The notes under the pieces are model-generated. The model was not told the DNA's origin. It searched no databases and worked only from the letters and a program-made list of their open reading frames with translations. From contig NZ_AP018254.1 in assembly GCF_002368395.1 (NCBI RefSeq), forward strand, positions 5,394,001 through 5,458,000: 64,000 bases of DNA, written 5' to 3'. Numbering within the stretch: position 1 is the first letter of the stretch; each line of letters starts with the position of its first letter. Shown piece after piece: positions 26,814 to 36,410 of this stretch. The translations under genes were made by a program, and so were the position numbers. Source of the stretch: Calothrix sp. NIES-3974 (lineage in GTDB: Bacteria > Cyanobacteriota > Cyanobacteriia > Cyanobacteriales > Nostocaceae).

Positions 26814-27797
26814 TTAACTAGCCATATATTCCTTAACATTGGCGCGACGACGACGCAAATGGGCTAGGGCTTGATGTTCTAATTGTCGCACTCGTTCGCG
26901 ACTTAGATTCAACCGTTCACCTACTTTCGCTAGGGATAGTTCTTTGCCATCTTCTAGACCAAATCGCAAAGCTAATACTTCCCTTTGTTGGGGTGTTAGT
27001 TCTGCTAATAAGGTGTTTAAATCATGACGGAGAAAATCCTGGGTCATGTAATACTCTGGTGATGGTCCTTGGTCTTCCAGCATTTCTTGTAATTCGGTGT
27101 CTTGATTATCTCCGACCCGCACATCTAAGGATACTGGTTGACGCGCCATATTCATGTATTCACGAATTTGGGCTGGTTCTAACTCCAGTTCTTCGGCTAT
27201 TTCGGCTGGTGAGGGTGAACGACCCAGTTTTTGCGCTAGTTCACGCTGCACTTTTTTGATTTTATTCAGTTTTTCGGTAATATGGATCGGTAAGCGTATG
27301 GTTCTCCCCTGCTGGGCGATCGCACGAGTAATTGCCTGACGTATCCACCAATAGGCGTAGGTAGAAAATTTATAACCCCGCATCGGATCGAATTTTTCTA
27401 CCCCCCGCTCCAAGCCGAGTGTCCCCTCTTGGATTAAATCCAGAAACTCCATATTCCGTTTCTGGTATTTTTTGGCGATCGCTACAACCAAGCGCAAATT
27501 CGCCTCAATCATTTTCTGTTTGGCGTATTTCCCTTGACGCAATGTCCGATTGATTTCCTCTGATGATAAACCAACATACTCACTCCATTCCTCTGCTGTC
27601 GGTTCCCGTCGCAATTTCTTGCTTAACTTCTCCTTCGCTTCCACTAATATCATCATTTGCTGCACCTGCTTCCCGAACACAATCTCTTGCTCTCGGGTCA
27701 ATAGTGGCACACGACCAATCTCGCGCAAATAGGTTCGCACCATATCAGCCGTGAATTTGGTGTTGTTGTTATCTGCTTGTATGTTAACTGTTGGCAT
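26814..27797 (-). CDS. group 2 sigma-70 family RNA polymerase sigma factor
   Basis: 327 residues. Region 1.2 (TADMVRTYLREIGRVPLLTREQE, residues 16-38), region 2 with the -10 recognition block (KFSTYAYWWIRQAITRAI), region 3 (LGRSPSPAEIAEELELE) and region 4 with a helix-turn-helix (LSLAKVGERLNLSRERVRQLEHQAL) are all present; the long region 1.1 of the main RpoD is missing. That fits the group 2 sigmas (SigB/SigD type) that cyanobacteria use in stress and nitrogen or carbon acclimation. The exact paralogue cannot be fixed by eye. Confidence 0.9.
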   Translation of the reverse strand: MPTVNIQADNNNTKFTADMVRTYLREIGRVPLLTREQEIVFGKQVQQMMILVEAKEKLSKKLRREPTAEEWSEYVGLSSEEINRTLRQGKYAKQKMIEANLRLVVAIAKKYQKRNMEFLDLIQEGTLGLERGVEKFDPMRGYKFSTYAYWWIRQAITRAIAQQGRTIRLPIHITEKLNKIKKVQRELAQKLGRSPSPAEIAEELELEPAQIREYMNMARQPVSLDVRVGDNQDTELQEMLEDQGPSPEYYMTQDFLRHDLNTLLAELTPQQREVLALRFGLEDGKELSLAKVGERLNLSRERVRQLEHQALAHLRRRRANVKEYMAS

Positions 27798-28586
27798 TGG
27801 TGCGCTATCCTCTACTCCGTAAACACGATGAATGTTTAATTAATTGGGGCAATCCTGGAAAAGCAGTAGATGTCTGACGCAGCATCGGGTACGGTTCATC
27901 ACAATTACTTTACTTAAGTCTGTCAAGACGTTTTGCCCCCCCTCTTCGGTTCCTACCTTCCCCCCCTTCAGGGATTTATTTCTTTCTTCTCACAACTACA
28001 CTCTGGCATTCCTACAATTCCTGATTCCCACCATCGCAAACAAACAATGAGGATTTAAAACGAAGTCAGTACGAGTTCTACTTAACCTATATAATACGAC
28101 AATTTTTCGCAGAAGTAAAGCAGTCAGATAAAATTTACCATTATAAACTAAAATGGTGCGATTGCCAAACTAATCGAAAAATCCGCTGGCGAAACCACAT
28201 ACGTATATAGTGACGCGAAAAAGTGTAGAACGGATTTCAGTTCTGTTCTAGATTTCCGAACCCTATTTCCCCGAAAAATGGGTAATGATACGAAATTTGC
28301 CGACTCCGGAATTGATTAATACTTGTGTGTAGTTATATAGTTTTTCGTCTGAGATTTTGCCTTAGATATTTTCTACCGCTAAACCCAAAGCCACAACTTA
28401 CAGATATGGTGTTACCATGTTATTGGTATACGATTGCCGATCCTGCTATTTATAGAAAAATTTAATGTGGATGATAAACGCACGTCCTGAATCGATCTAG
28501 ATAAACCTTATACACTTCGACCGAGATTTCTCAAAAATTCCAGAGTCGGGGTCAATAGACTTATCACTCAATATTTATGGGGAACT
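27798..28586. other. intergenic region upstream of the sigma factor gene
   Basis: No gene seen in nearly 800 bp. It contains the sigma factor promoter (minus) and a pyrimidine-rich stretch near 27935-27975. No known repeat was recognised. Confidence 0.4.
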
Positions 28587-28871
28587 TTGAGAATCAGAGT
28601 TCGTAGTGGTGATGGTGAAATTACTTCTTTACCCTATGGGGACACGGGGAATAGCGACATATGGACAAAGTTGATTGATGAATCCCTGGATTTGAATGGT
28701 TTATGGCTAACTAGGGAAGAGCAAAACGCGAGTACAATGCCAGCGCAGACTGAGGGGTTGCCAGAGCCTGAGAAATTGGAACAATGGCAAAGCGATTTTG
28801 TCGCCAGGTCAGATATGAATGCCCCACAATTGCGAATTAGATTAGGTATGTACAAAGTTAGTACATCCTGA
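28587..28871 (+). CDS. hypothetical protein, probable TTG start
   Basis: 94 residues, acidic, with a compact start (RIRVRSGDGEITSLPYG) that may be a small beta domain and a TREEQN / PEPEKLEQWQ middle. No ATG is in frame upstream; TTG at 28587 is the likely start. There is no signal peptide or membrane segment, and I do not recognise a family. It is 90 bp upstream of the FHA gene on the same strand. Confidence 0.5.
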   Translation: MRIRVRSGDGEITSLPYGDTGNSDIWTKLIDESLDLNGLWLTREEQNASTMPAQTEGLPEPEKLEQWQSDFVARSDMNAPQLRIRLGMYKVSTS

Positions 28872-28962
28872 AATAGATTTCGACTAAACTCAAATACAGT
28901 AGACCTATATTATATCCTGTTGGGCTAGTTGGGCACAAGAGGGGAAAAAGGATCAGCCGGTT

Positions 28963-29781
28963 ATGGACGAAACACAAATCCTGAATCAGATGTTGCGGGA
29001 GTTTGAGTTATTGCATGTGGCTAGCAATCGGGTTTTTCACTTACCTTCAGGGAAAGGAGTATTCCGAATTGGTAAGGCGAACGATTCGCTAGTACCGGAA
29101 ATCGATGTATCAAACCTTGACAATCAGGAAATAGTTTCCCGTCAACATGCATTGATTCGTGTTCAAGGCGGAAATTATTATGTGGTGGATAATGGTAGTG
29201 CGAACGGAACCTACCTGAATGGGGAAAAACTCACACCAATAGATTCCTACCAGTTAAAACCAGGCGATCGCATTTCTTTAGGTATGGGGGAAAAGGTAGT
29301 TTTCATCTTTCAAGCCAAAACTCCGTTGGGTGTGAATCCATCTCCTCAGACCTCGCAAACGGTACTCCAAACCCGGAATATGGGTGGTTCGCTGCAAAAA
29401 TCCCATCCTGGGGGGACTGGGAATCGTACCAGCAAAATAACCGGACTGACCCTAATTGCGATCGCCATCGTTTTGATTGCCAGTAATACCCAAATCGGGA
29501 TTTTTGTGCGTATACCAGGATTAATATTGTGTGCAGCTGGAGCAATTTTGCAATTTCAACACCGCATCAATAAAAACATTGGCTGGGTTTTAATCGTGGT
29601 GGGGATTTTAATTATCCTGACCGGAAACGTATTTGCGTCTGTAAATTTGTTAGCAGTAATAATTGCCGCAGGTTTGTTATTTGCTGGTTATCAACTGATT
29701 ACCAGAGGAAAAATTCTGAACTACAGTTTAAACGATATTCGCGATCGCGCTCAACGGTTCTTGAGGGGAAAACGCAGGTAG
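28963..29781 (+). CDS. FHA domain membrane protein
   Basis: 272 residues. An N-terminal FHA domain (about 25-115: FRIGKAND, VSRQHALIRV, NGSANGTYLNGE, PGDRISLG) binds phosphothreonine peptides. A short Ser/Thr linker (TSQTVLQTRNMGG) precedes four hydrophobic segments (about 163-250, LTLIAIAIVLIAS through VNLLAVIIAAGLLFAGY), and the protein ends in a basic tail. It would place a phosphopeptide reader at the membrane. It resembles the FHA module of the PrsW fusion at 1160 but lacks the protease. Confidence 0.8.
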   Translation: MDETQILNQMLREFELLHVASNRVFHLPSGKGVFRIGKANDSLVPEIDVSNLDNQEIVSRQHALIRVQGGNYYVVDNGSANGTYLNGEKLTPIDSYQLKPGDRISLGMGEKVVFIFQAKTPLGVNPSPQTSQTVLQTRNMGGSLQKSHPGGTGNRTSKITGLTLIAIAIVLIASNTQIGIFVRIPGLILCAAGAILQFQHRINKNIGWVLIVVGILIILTGNVFASVNLLAVIIAAGLLFAGYQLITRGKILNYSLNDIRDRAQRFLRGKRR

Positions 29782-29802
29782 AGACGACCTGTCGGGTCAT
29801 CT
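29778..29802. repeat. GAGACGAC-type palindrome (imperfect)
   Basis: GTAGAGACGACC-TG-TCGGGTCATCT overlaps the stop codon of the FHA gene. It is a decayed member of the palindrome family seen perfectly at 32729-32757. Confidence 0.6.
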
Positions 29803-29935
29803 GGGAAAATAAAAATCCAAAATTCGTCTTGGAAAGTTTGGTGGAAGAATATATCTCCTACCAACTTTCTGCAAAATCCAAAATCTCCCAGTTCTTGCTG
29901 TTAAACTAAAATAGTGAATTCACAAATCAGTAATT

Positions 29936-30172
29936 ATGCTCAAACGCTCTCGATTCGAGACTACCCAGACACAGATTATGCACCGTGCGGAAGACCTAAT
30001 TAGTGCCGCATCTAACCGTTATCGGATCACGGTTCAAGTTGCGAATAGAGCTAAACGTCGTCGCTATGAAGATTTTGATAGTGGTGACGATATGGTGATG
30101 AAACCCGTTTTGCGGGCTATTATCGAAATGTCTGACGAGTTAACCCAACCAGAAATTATTGGGGAAGTTTGA
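29936..30172 (+). CDS. rpoZ: RNA polymerase omega subunit
   Basis: 78 residues, the size and sequence type of cyanobacterial Rpo[31 protein letters not shown] contains the conserved omega core that clamps the beta' C-terminus, and the end is [20 protein letters not shown]. It is followed by a small GGTTCGTAGT-type repeat and then a DUF1818 gene and crtD, a grouping I associate with Nostocales genomes. Confidence 0.93.
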   Translation: MLKRSRFETTQTQIMHRAEDLISAASNRYRITVQVANRAKRRRYEDFDSGDDMVMKPVLRAIIEMSDELTQPEIIGEV

Positions 30173-30202
30173 ACAGAAAACTCCACAAGGTAAGTTATGA
30201 GG

Positions 30203-30270
30203 GGTTCGTAGTTGTGGCTCTAGTGTCGAAAAAGCTTTAATATAAAGGTGCTAAAGCGCTACTACGTGCC
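30203..30270. repeat. GGTTCGTAGT-ended small repeat (imperfect right end)
   Basis: GGTTCGTAGT at 30203-30212 pairs with ACTACGTGCC at 30261-30270 (two mismatches), and a CTTTTTT follows. A fuller copy with perfect ends is at 60198. Both are followed by ACATGGAGTA. Placed 31 bp after rpoZ, it could act as its terminator. Confidence 0.6.
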
Positions 30271-30398
30271 TTTTTTAACCCATCAAAATTAACGACATGG
30301 AGTAATAGTGATCAGTTGAAGTTAACTAAAGTTAACTATTTAAACAAAAAGCTCGCTGACTGGATAAGGTACAATCAACCAAAAAGTCAGAAAATGAG

Positions 30399-30764
30399 AT
30401 GAAGCGAGTTGTTAAATCAGGGAAAGGGTGGCGTGTAGGTTATAATCCAGGAGTGGCAGAATTTACAGCTTTACTGGGAACCGATGATTGGGCTGTGGAA
30501 ATGACAGCAACTGAGTATGATGACTTTTGTCGGTTGCTAGAGGAATTACTTGCAGCGATGAATGCGATCGCATCGGAATTGATGGATGAGGAAAAAGTTA
30601 CCCTTGAAGTTGAAAGTGATATTGTTTGGCTAGAAATATCCGGTTATCCCCAGGAATATTCTCTCCGTTTTATTCTCAATTCCGGACGTGGGGTAGAGGG
30701 TTATTTCCCTGCTGCCGTGACTAGGGAGCTATTATCCGCAATCACGACGCTGCAAGTTTTTTAG
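30399..30764 (+). CDS. DUF1818 family protein
   Basis: 121 residues, starting MKRVVKSGKGWRVGYNPG and containing TATEYDDFCRLL and YSLRFILNSGRGVEGYFP, the features of the cyanobacterial DUF1818 family. No function is established. It is cytosolic by composition and lies between rpoZ and crtD, with which it converges (15 bp gap). Confidence 0.85.
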   Translation: MKRVVKSGKGWRVGYNPGVAEFTALLGTDDWAVEMTATEYDDFCRLLEELLAAMNAIASELMDEEKVTLEVESDIVWLEISGYPQEYSLRFILNSGRGVEGYFPAAVTRELLSAITTLQVF

Positions 30765-30778
30765 TTTTTTATCGACCA

Positions 30779-32293
30779 CTACTTACTTGCCTGAATTTGC
30801 CTGACTACCGTCAAAGCCGAATAACTAACTCCTGCGGTTCCTTCTCCAGGGTGAGTAGAATCACCGACTAACCAAAGCTTGTCGATGGGGGTGCGATTGG
30901 CAAAACCAAAGGGACCAAAGGTGGAAATTCTCTGACCAATACCACCGACTATTCCCCGTTCACGGGCTGTATAACGGTAAAATGTACGGGGTGTGGCGGC
31001 TTCTACATGAACAATTGTTTCGGGGGTGAGGTGAAAAAATTTACTGAGATGGGAAATGGCTTCGTCTGTAAATTTTTGTTTCAAGGCTGGATAATTGTCC
31101 CCATCCCACCAGGGTTGTGGATCAACAAATGATGAAGCGATGATGGTGGCATAACCTGTAGGAGCGCGTCCATCACCGGGACGACTCACGGAGACGAACA
31201 GGGAATTATTTTCGCCAATGGGCCCATTCATATCATAGAGGAACTGGAGATGGGGCGGACAGTTGGGGGGTATGGCGGCTGCTGTGACACCCAAATAAAT
31301 CACAAATGCACCGGATGCGGGGGGTAATTTGGCGACACGATGTTTGTATCCCCGTGGTGCTTGGTCACCTAATAGTTGCACAAGATTCTGGACAGTGACA
31401 TTGGCAATAATGTGATCTGCGCTTTCTTGCCAAACCTCACCAGTTTTTTGGTTGCGGATTGTCACCCCACAAGCTCGATTTTTTTCCACATGTATACTTT
31501 CTACGGTATGACGAGTTAGGAGTTGACCACCATCCCGTTGTAAAGATTCCACCAGGCGATCGCATAACACTTGCATACTTCCATGTAAATGAAATAACCC
31601 CTGGGGTTCCTGGGACACGGCTAAGGCTGTCGCTGCATACAACAAAGCAGTTTCTTCCGCATCTACCTGGGAGTATAGTTTTAACTGTAAATCCAAAAAT
31701 AATCGTAATCGATAATCTCCGTCTAGTTTGTAAGCTCGCAAAGCATCACCGACCGTGAATAGGGTATAGGGAACAGTGACCATTGTTTTCGGTCGTAAAG
31801 CCCTGATGAGTTGCCATAGATCCCAAGGATGGCGGGGTGGTAAAACAGGATCACGAGCTTGAAAGTCCCAACTCGCTTGGAACAAAATTCCTAATAAATC
31901 CCAAAACATCTCACTACCAGGAAATTGACGTTCCCGTTCAGCCCGCCATTTTTCTGGGTCACGCCAAACATTAATAGGATAATTTTCCCCTGGTAAAAAG
32001 ACGGAGCAAGCAGGGTCGCAGGGGGTAGCCGTTGGTAATTCAATACCTAGTTCCGTAAAAATACGGTGATGAATCCCACCAGGTTCTAGACCTGCTACCT
32101 GAGTTGCACCGACATCAAAGGTAAATCCTTTACGTTGAAATGTGGATGCACAACCGCCAGGAATTAAAGCTTGTTCGAGGACAAGGACATTATAACCACG
32201 ATGAGCCAGAAGAGCAGCTGCGGTTAGACCTCCAATTCCAGCACCGATAACGATAACGCGAGGTTGGGTTTTGCCATTTTCAGAACTTGGCAT
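30779..32293 (-). CDS. crtD: carotenoid C-3',4' desaturase-like FAD oxidoreductase (CrtD-like)
   Basis: 504 residues of the CrtI/CrtISO flavoprotein family. The FAD Rossmann motif VIGAGIGGLTAA is at 15-26, followed by LEQALIPGGCASTF; the C-terminal FAD block is DKLWLVGDSTHPGEGTAGV. The FDVGATQVAGLEPGGIHHRIF and WDFQARDPVLPPRHPWDLWQL segments match what I know of cyanobacterial CrtD, which makes the 3,4-desaturated end of myxoxanthophyll-type glycosides; carotene isomerase (CrtH) is the main alternative. A ketolase (CrtW-like) is elsewhere in the window at 48.3 kb. Confidence 0.75.
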   Translation of the reverse strand: MPSSENGKTQPRVIVIGAGIGGLTAAALLAHRGYNVLVLEQALIPGGCASTFQRKGFTFDVGATQVAGLEPGGIHHRIFTELGIELPTATPCDPACSVFLPGENYPINVWRDPEKWRAERERQFPGSEMFWDLLGILFQASWDFQARDPVLPPRHPWDLWQLIRALRPKTMVTVPYTLFTVGDALRAYKLDGDYRLRLFLDLQLKLYSQVDAEETALLYAATALAVSQEPQGLFHLHGSMQVLCDRLVESLQRDGGQLLTRHTVESIHVEKNRACGVTIRNQKTGEVWQESADHIIANVTVQNLVQLLGDQAPRGYKHRVAKLPPASGAFVIYLGVTAAAIPPNCPPHLQFLYDMNGPIGENNSLFVSVSRPGDGRAPTGYATIIASSFVDPQPWWDGDNYPALKQKFTDEAISHLSKFFHLTPETIVHVEAATPRTFYRYTARERGIVGGIGQRISTFGPFGFANRTPIDKLWLVGDSTHPGEGTAGVSYSALTVVRQIQASK

Positions 32294-33082
32294 TTGGATC
32301 GAGTTTTGTTTGCATTTTTGACGTAATATTTACAATTTTAACTAGAAATCTCAGCATCTTGCCGCGTTTGATTTTATTTCTCCCTTGTAAATAGGGTGAG
32401 TCGGGAGTAGTTTATATGTACTGAGTACACCAGAACCGTAGATGCGCGTAGCGCAGTTTCTCTTTAACTCACATCTTGCACCAAGAAAAACTGATGGAAA
32501 TAGAATACCCAGTATAAAGCTAAAAATATTATCTTAGCATTTAAAACAAACAATAGTACTGTCGCTATATCGCGTATATTTTGAAATTCAACGTATGTAT
32601 ACGTAAAGGTGCAAGATATAAATCTAAGATGAAAGCGAAGATGAAAGCGGTTTTTCTCCCACTCACTTTCAAGTCAGTCCTCCACGTCCTTTGGACACAA
32701 CCAAAAAAGAACCCACTCCCCACTCCCTGTAGAGACGACCCCACGGGTCGTCTCTACTCCCCACTCACCAATTTACTAAGCAAGTGGGAATAAATTCAAT
32801 TTTCAGTAGGATGTAATTTCTGAGAAATTTTTGGTATGATATCTCGGTCAATGGGCACTATTTTTTCGAGGAGCTTGAAAAATTCCCCGAGATTATAGTT
32901 GACTAGGCGGCTTCCTGTTGGTTGCTAGTGCATCCTCCGACGATACCAGTTCCGTGGGCAGAAGCATAAGAAAGCTAAATTGCATCACAAAAAGGAAAAC
33001 AATTTAAAAAAACAAACAAATAAGGTATCGTATTGAACAGGCTAAAAATTGTAAATGCCATTTATTGGTGAAAAGAGGAGTT
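32294..33082. other. intergenic region with repeats
   Basis: No credible gene in about 790 bp. It includes the crtD promoter (minus), a TGCGCGTAGCGCA palindrome near 32442, heptanucleotide-like runs (CACTCCCCACTCCC near 32713) and a perfect GAGACGAC hairpin. A 70-codon frame at 32581 crosses these repeats and looks spurious. Confidence 0.4.
32729..32757. repeat. perfect GAGACGAC palindrome
   Basis: GTAGAGACGACCC-CAC-GGGTCGTCTCTAC: 13-bp stem, 3-nt loop. Family members also lie at 22797, 29778 and 50599. Confidence 0.85.
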
Positions 33083-33259
33083 ATGAAGATTAAAGTACTT
33101 GGTTTAGCATTGATGTTAAGCATGGCTGCTGTTTTAGGGGCTTGTGAAGCTGGTACAGAAACCTCTCCAGGTGGAAACACAACTCCTGCGGAACCTGCTG
33201 ATGGTGCAGGAACAACCCCAGCAGGAACTCCAGCAGCAACTCCAGCCACAACTCCATAG
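33083..33259 (+). CDS. small putative lipoprotein, Thr/Pro/Ala-rich
   Basis: ATG at 33083 is chosen because AAGAGGAG lies just upstream; 58 residues. The N-terminus is basic then hydrophobic and ends in a lipobox LGAC, so the mature part of some 38 residues would start at Cys and be lipid-anchored. The remainder is low-complexity (repeats of TPAE/TPAG/TPAAT) and probably disordered. No function known. Confidence 0.7.
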   Translation: MKIKVLGLALMLSMAAVLGACEAGTETSPGGNTTPAEPADGAGTTPAGTPAATPATTP

Positions 33260-33345
33260 TTTGCTGCTGTAGCTTGAGTAAAAATTATTTAATCCCACAT
33301 CTGGTGGTCAGGTGTGGGATGTGTTGTTAGGAGATTTAGTTAGTG

Positions 33346-33675
33346 ATGGAAATTGCGAGTACTCGTCTAATTTCTCGCTTTGGCTTTATGGTCATATTCA
33401 CGGTGATGATAGTGCTGTTAGCCAATCATCACTTTGCCTATTCCCTACCTCCTGTCGAGGACATCCCCGAAGAAATTTTGCGTACAGAGGTGATTACAAT
33501 TGCGCGATCGCCAATAGATGGCAAACCCCTCAGTGCAGCTGAATATGCCCAATTACAGGCAAAAATCCAAAATGCTCCACCACCTAAGTTAGATTCTAGT
33601 ATTCGGGAAACAATTTTTCTGATTCAATTACTCAGAACCCTAAGAACAATGTTCCCTTTTCTAAATTTCTTTTAG
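33346..33675 (+). CDS. hypothetical protein with N-terminal membrane segment or signal
   Basis: 109 residues from ATG 33346 (a GTG one codon upstream is the alternative). Residues 10-32 are hydrophobic and end in FAYSLPP, which could be a signal peptide cleaved after FAYS or an anchor. The mature part has EDIPEEILRTEVITIARSPIDGKPLSAAEYAQL, a conserved-looking core, and a hydrophobic C-terminus. I take it for a conserved cyanobacterial protein of unknown role. Confidence 0.65.
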   Translation: MEIASTRLISRFGFMVIFTVMIVLLANHHFAYSLPPVEDIPEEILRTEVITIARSPIDGKPLSAAEYAQLQAKIQNAPPPKLDSSIRETIFLIQLLRTLRTMFPFLNFF

Positions 33676-33932
33676 TAATGCTTACCCCGCATTTCTCACA
33701 AAACCCTAAAAATCATAGGGATAGGGAATAGTCCGTAATCCTTGATATTGGTTCCTTTAACTGGGTTCCAATCGCTTCAGACATACTTTGATTTTTTAAC
33801 GCCGACTTACTTAGAACCGATAAAAGTGGTTTTTACTACTCCCCACTCTCCACTCACCAAAAGTTTGGGGGGTTTGTGAGAAATCCGGGAGTTATGGGTC
33901 TTCAATCATCCCGGAGAATTAGGTGTAGTTGA

Positions 33933-34103
33933 CTACTTCGTCACAACCGCTTCAACTGTGACTTTTTGTTTGTCCTCATCAACGGATGTTATAGCCCAGC
34001 GAAGGGGTTCACCTTGTTTTTTTAACTCGGTGGTAATCGCCTTTTCTAATTCAGTAGGGTTAGCTTGCAAGTCAATTTCGGCGGCAATAAAATGTGTAGT
34101 CAT
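33933..34103 (-). CDS. 56-residue conserved-looking small protein
   Basis: ATG at 34103, stop at 33933-33935; AGAGTAACC upstream can serve as ribosome site. The product (MTTHFIAAEIDLQANPTELE, then LKKQGEPLRWAITSVDEDKQ and VTVEAVVTK) has balanced composition and alternating strand/helix character, unlike random frames, and reads as beta-alpha-beta-beta. A longer opposite-strand frame overlaps it but looks less protein-like. The family is not named to my knowledge. Confidence 0.6.
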   Translation of the reverse strand: MTTHFIAAEIDLQANPTELEKAITTELKKQGEPLRWAITSVDEDKQKVTVEAVVTK

Positions 34104-34855
34104 CGGTTACTCTTTTTTTAATGAGCAGAATGGGGGATACAGAATACAGCATAACAGGATCAAGAATGTAATATACAAAAATTAAGCTTGATTTTACTCT
34201 ATACTTTACACTGTCAATAAGTGAGCTTTTCGTTCAGATGCTTAATACTTGAATATATAGCAGTCCTCTTTGATTTTTGAATTTACCTGTCAAGGTCAGG
34301 GAGTAGTGAGTAGAAACTTTACTGGGTCTTGTTCAAGATTCAAGTAGGATTCCTATACTTGGGATTGTCCTATCTCTACTGTCACCTCTCAAAAAAACCC
34401 AAGGAAAATATATCAGTGTGCAAAGCGTCAAATTAATCACAAAGTAAGTCAGCATAAATAAACCTAATTACGTAACGGATTGTATCAAAATTAATGTTGT
34501 CGAATACTACTCCCTACCAACACAGATAATTTGAAAAATCAAAGCGAATTCCAATATTTACTGCTTGCTAACTTGCTAGAGGAATTAGATATTTCATAAT
34601 TTTTTAAAAGTTTAACTTTATGATTTCTCTAGTAAGCTGCACGGAGTGGCTCTAAATCTGCAAATAACTCGCTTTCGGAAAAATAACAGGACTTATGCAA
34701 GGACAACGTAAACACCTGATTTTTCGTAATGAGTGTGTAAGCCTTAAATAATTACAGTACAAAGTGGACTGGATGCAACAATAAAAAAGGATTTTTATAT
34801 ACCTTTTAAAGCGAGTTAAATTACATACTATTTTCACGATTCCTGGAGCTAATTT
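34104..34855. other. intergenic region with a repeat-element end
   Basis: No gene. At about 34442-34493 the sequence AAGTAAGTCAGC...ACGTAACGGATTGT matches the reverse complement of 42287-42338, the inner part of the element at 42208. The promoter of the flavoprotein gene must lie in the last 200 bp. Confidence 0.5.
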
Positions 34856-36403
34856 ATGGCGAATTCTCCATTTAAACAAGTTACTCTTCCACCGATGGAT
34901 GAGTATAACCAAAAATTAATTTCCCACGTTCATCCCCCCGATTGGGTTAATCCCCAACCTGCTGATTGTTACGATTTAGTTGTCATTGGTGCGGGTACAG
35001 CAGGGTTAGTAGTTGCAGCTGGTGCAGCAGGTTTAGATGTGGGATTAAAAGTGGCTTTGGTCGAAAAACATTTAATGGGTGGGGATTGTTTGAATGTGGG
35101 TTGTGTTCCTTCTAAATGTATGATTCGTTCCTCTCGTGTTGTCGGTGAAATTTGGTCAGCGAAGGCATTGGGAATTAATCCACCAGTACAAATAGACGTT
35201 GATTTTCCCGCAGTGATGGAACGGATGCGTCGTTTACGGTCGGGTATTAGTCATCATGATTCTGCCCAGCGTTTTCAAAAGTTAGGGGTTGATGTTTTCT
35301 TGGGTAGTGGTCATTTTTTGCAGAATAACGTGGTGCAAGTGGGGAATAAAACTCTACCCTACAAAAAGGCTGTAATTGCAACAGGAGCTAGACCTGTGCG
35401 ACCATCAATTAAAGGGATTATGGAAGCAGGATTTTTGACCAATGAAACTGTTTTTTCCCTGACCAAATTACCCAAACGTTTAGCTGTGATTGGTGGTGGT
35501 CCGATTGGTTGTGAATTGGCTCAAGTTTTTCAACGTTTAGGTAGTCAAGTAATTCTATTCCATAATGCTTCCCATATTTTAAATAAGGAAGATACCGATG
35601 CGGCAGAAATTTTACAAAATGTTTTCCTGCGTGAAGGAATTCAGCTACTTTTAAATAGTCAAATCCACAGTGTGGAAAAAACTGCGGAAGGAAAAATTAT
35701 CCACGGGATTAGTAATGGTTCTAAAATATGCGTTGTTGTTGATGATATTTTAGTGGGTACAGGACGCGCAGCGAATGTGGAAGGTTTAAATTTAGAAGCG
35801 GTTGGGGTGGAATATGACCAACGCAAGGGAGTGAAAGTTAATGATTATCTACAAACTACCAATCCGAAAATTTACGCAGCTGGAGATGTTTGCATGGATT
35901 GGAAATTTACCCACGCAGCCGATGCCGCCGCAAGAATTGTGATTAAAAATACTTTATTTTCTCCCTTTGGATTGGGAAAATCGAAGCTGAGTAGTTTGGT
36001 GATGCCTTGGGTGACTTATACTGACCCGGAAATTGCCCATGTGGGAATGTACGCACAACAAGCTCAAGCACAGGGTATTAATGTCAACACGATTAAAATT
36101 CCTTTTAGTAGTGTGGATCGGGCGATCGCAGATGGGGAAGAAGATGGGTTTTTAAAAATCATTCACAAAAAAGGTACGGATCAAATTTTGGGTGCAACCA
36201 TTGTCTCCCGTCACGCAGGGGAAACTATCAGTGAAATCACCACGGCTATAGTTAATAAGGTTGGTTTAAATGGTTTATCTGGTGTCATCCATCCCTATCC
36301 CACCCAAGCTGAAGCCATTAAAAAAGCCGCAGATGCTTATCGTCGGACTTTATTAACACCAACCTCAAAACGGATTTTGGGATTGTTGACGAAGTTGTCT
36401 TAA
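34856..36403 (+). CDS. mercuric reductase-like pyridine nucleotide-disulfide oxidoreductase
   Basis: 515 residues. FAD motif VVIGAGTAGLVVAAG at 42-56, redox-active disulfide GGDCLNVGCVPSK with C78 and C83, NAD(P) motif VIGGGPIGCELAQ, second FAD site TTNPKIYAAGDV, and the catalytic His-Glu in HPYPTQAE near the C-terminus. This is the dihydrolipoamide dehydrogenase/mercuric reductase family. No C-terminal vicinal Cys pair, required in MerA, is present, so mercury reduction is doubtful; the true substrate is unknown. Confidence 0.87.
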   Translation: MANSPFKQVTLPPMDEYNQKLISHVHPPDWVNPQPADCYDLVVIGAGTAGLVVAAGAAGLDVGLKVALVEKHLMGGDCLNVGCVPSKCMIRSSRVVGEIWSAKALGINPPVQIDVDFPAVMERMRRLRSGISHHDSAQRFQKLGVDVFLGSGHFLQNNVVQVGNKTLPYKKAVIATGARPVRPSIKGIMEAGFLTNETVFSLTKLPKRLAVIGGGPIGCELAQVFQRLGSQVILFHNASHILNKEDTDAAEILQNVFLREGIQLLLNSQIHSVEKTAEGKIIHGISNGSKICVVVDDILVGTGRAANVEGLNLEAVGVEYDQRKGVKVNDYLQTTNPKIYAAGDVCMDWKFTHAADAAARIVIKNTLFSPFGLGKSKLSSLVMPWVTYTDPEIAHVGMYAQQAQAQGINVNTIKIPFSSVDRAIADGEEDGFLKIIHKKGTDQILGATIVSRHAGETISEITTAIVNKVGLNGLSGVIHPYPTQAEAIKKAADAYRRTLLTPTSKRILGLLTKLS

Positions 36404-36410
36404 TTGTCGG

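Noticed and set aside
33958-34185. 75-codon plus-strand frame
   Set aside because: Opposite to the better supported 56-residue minus-strand gene; composition unlike a protein.
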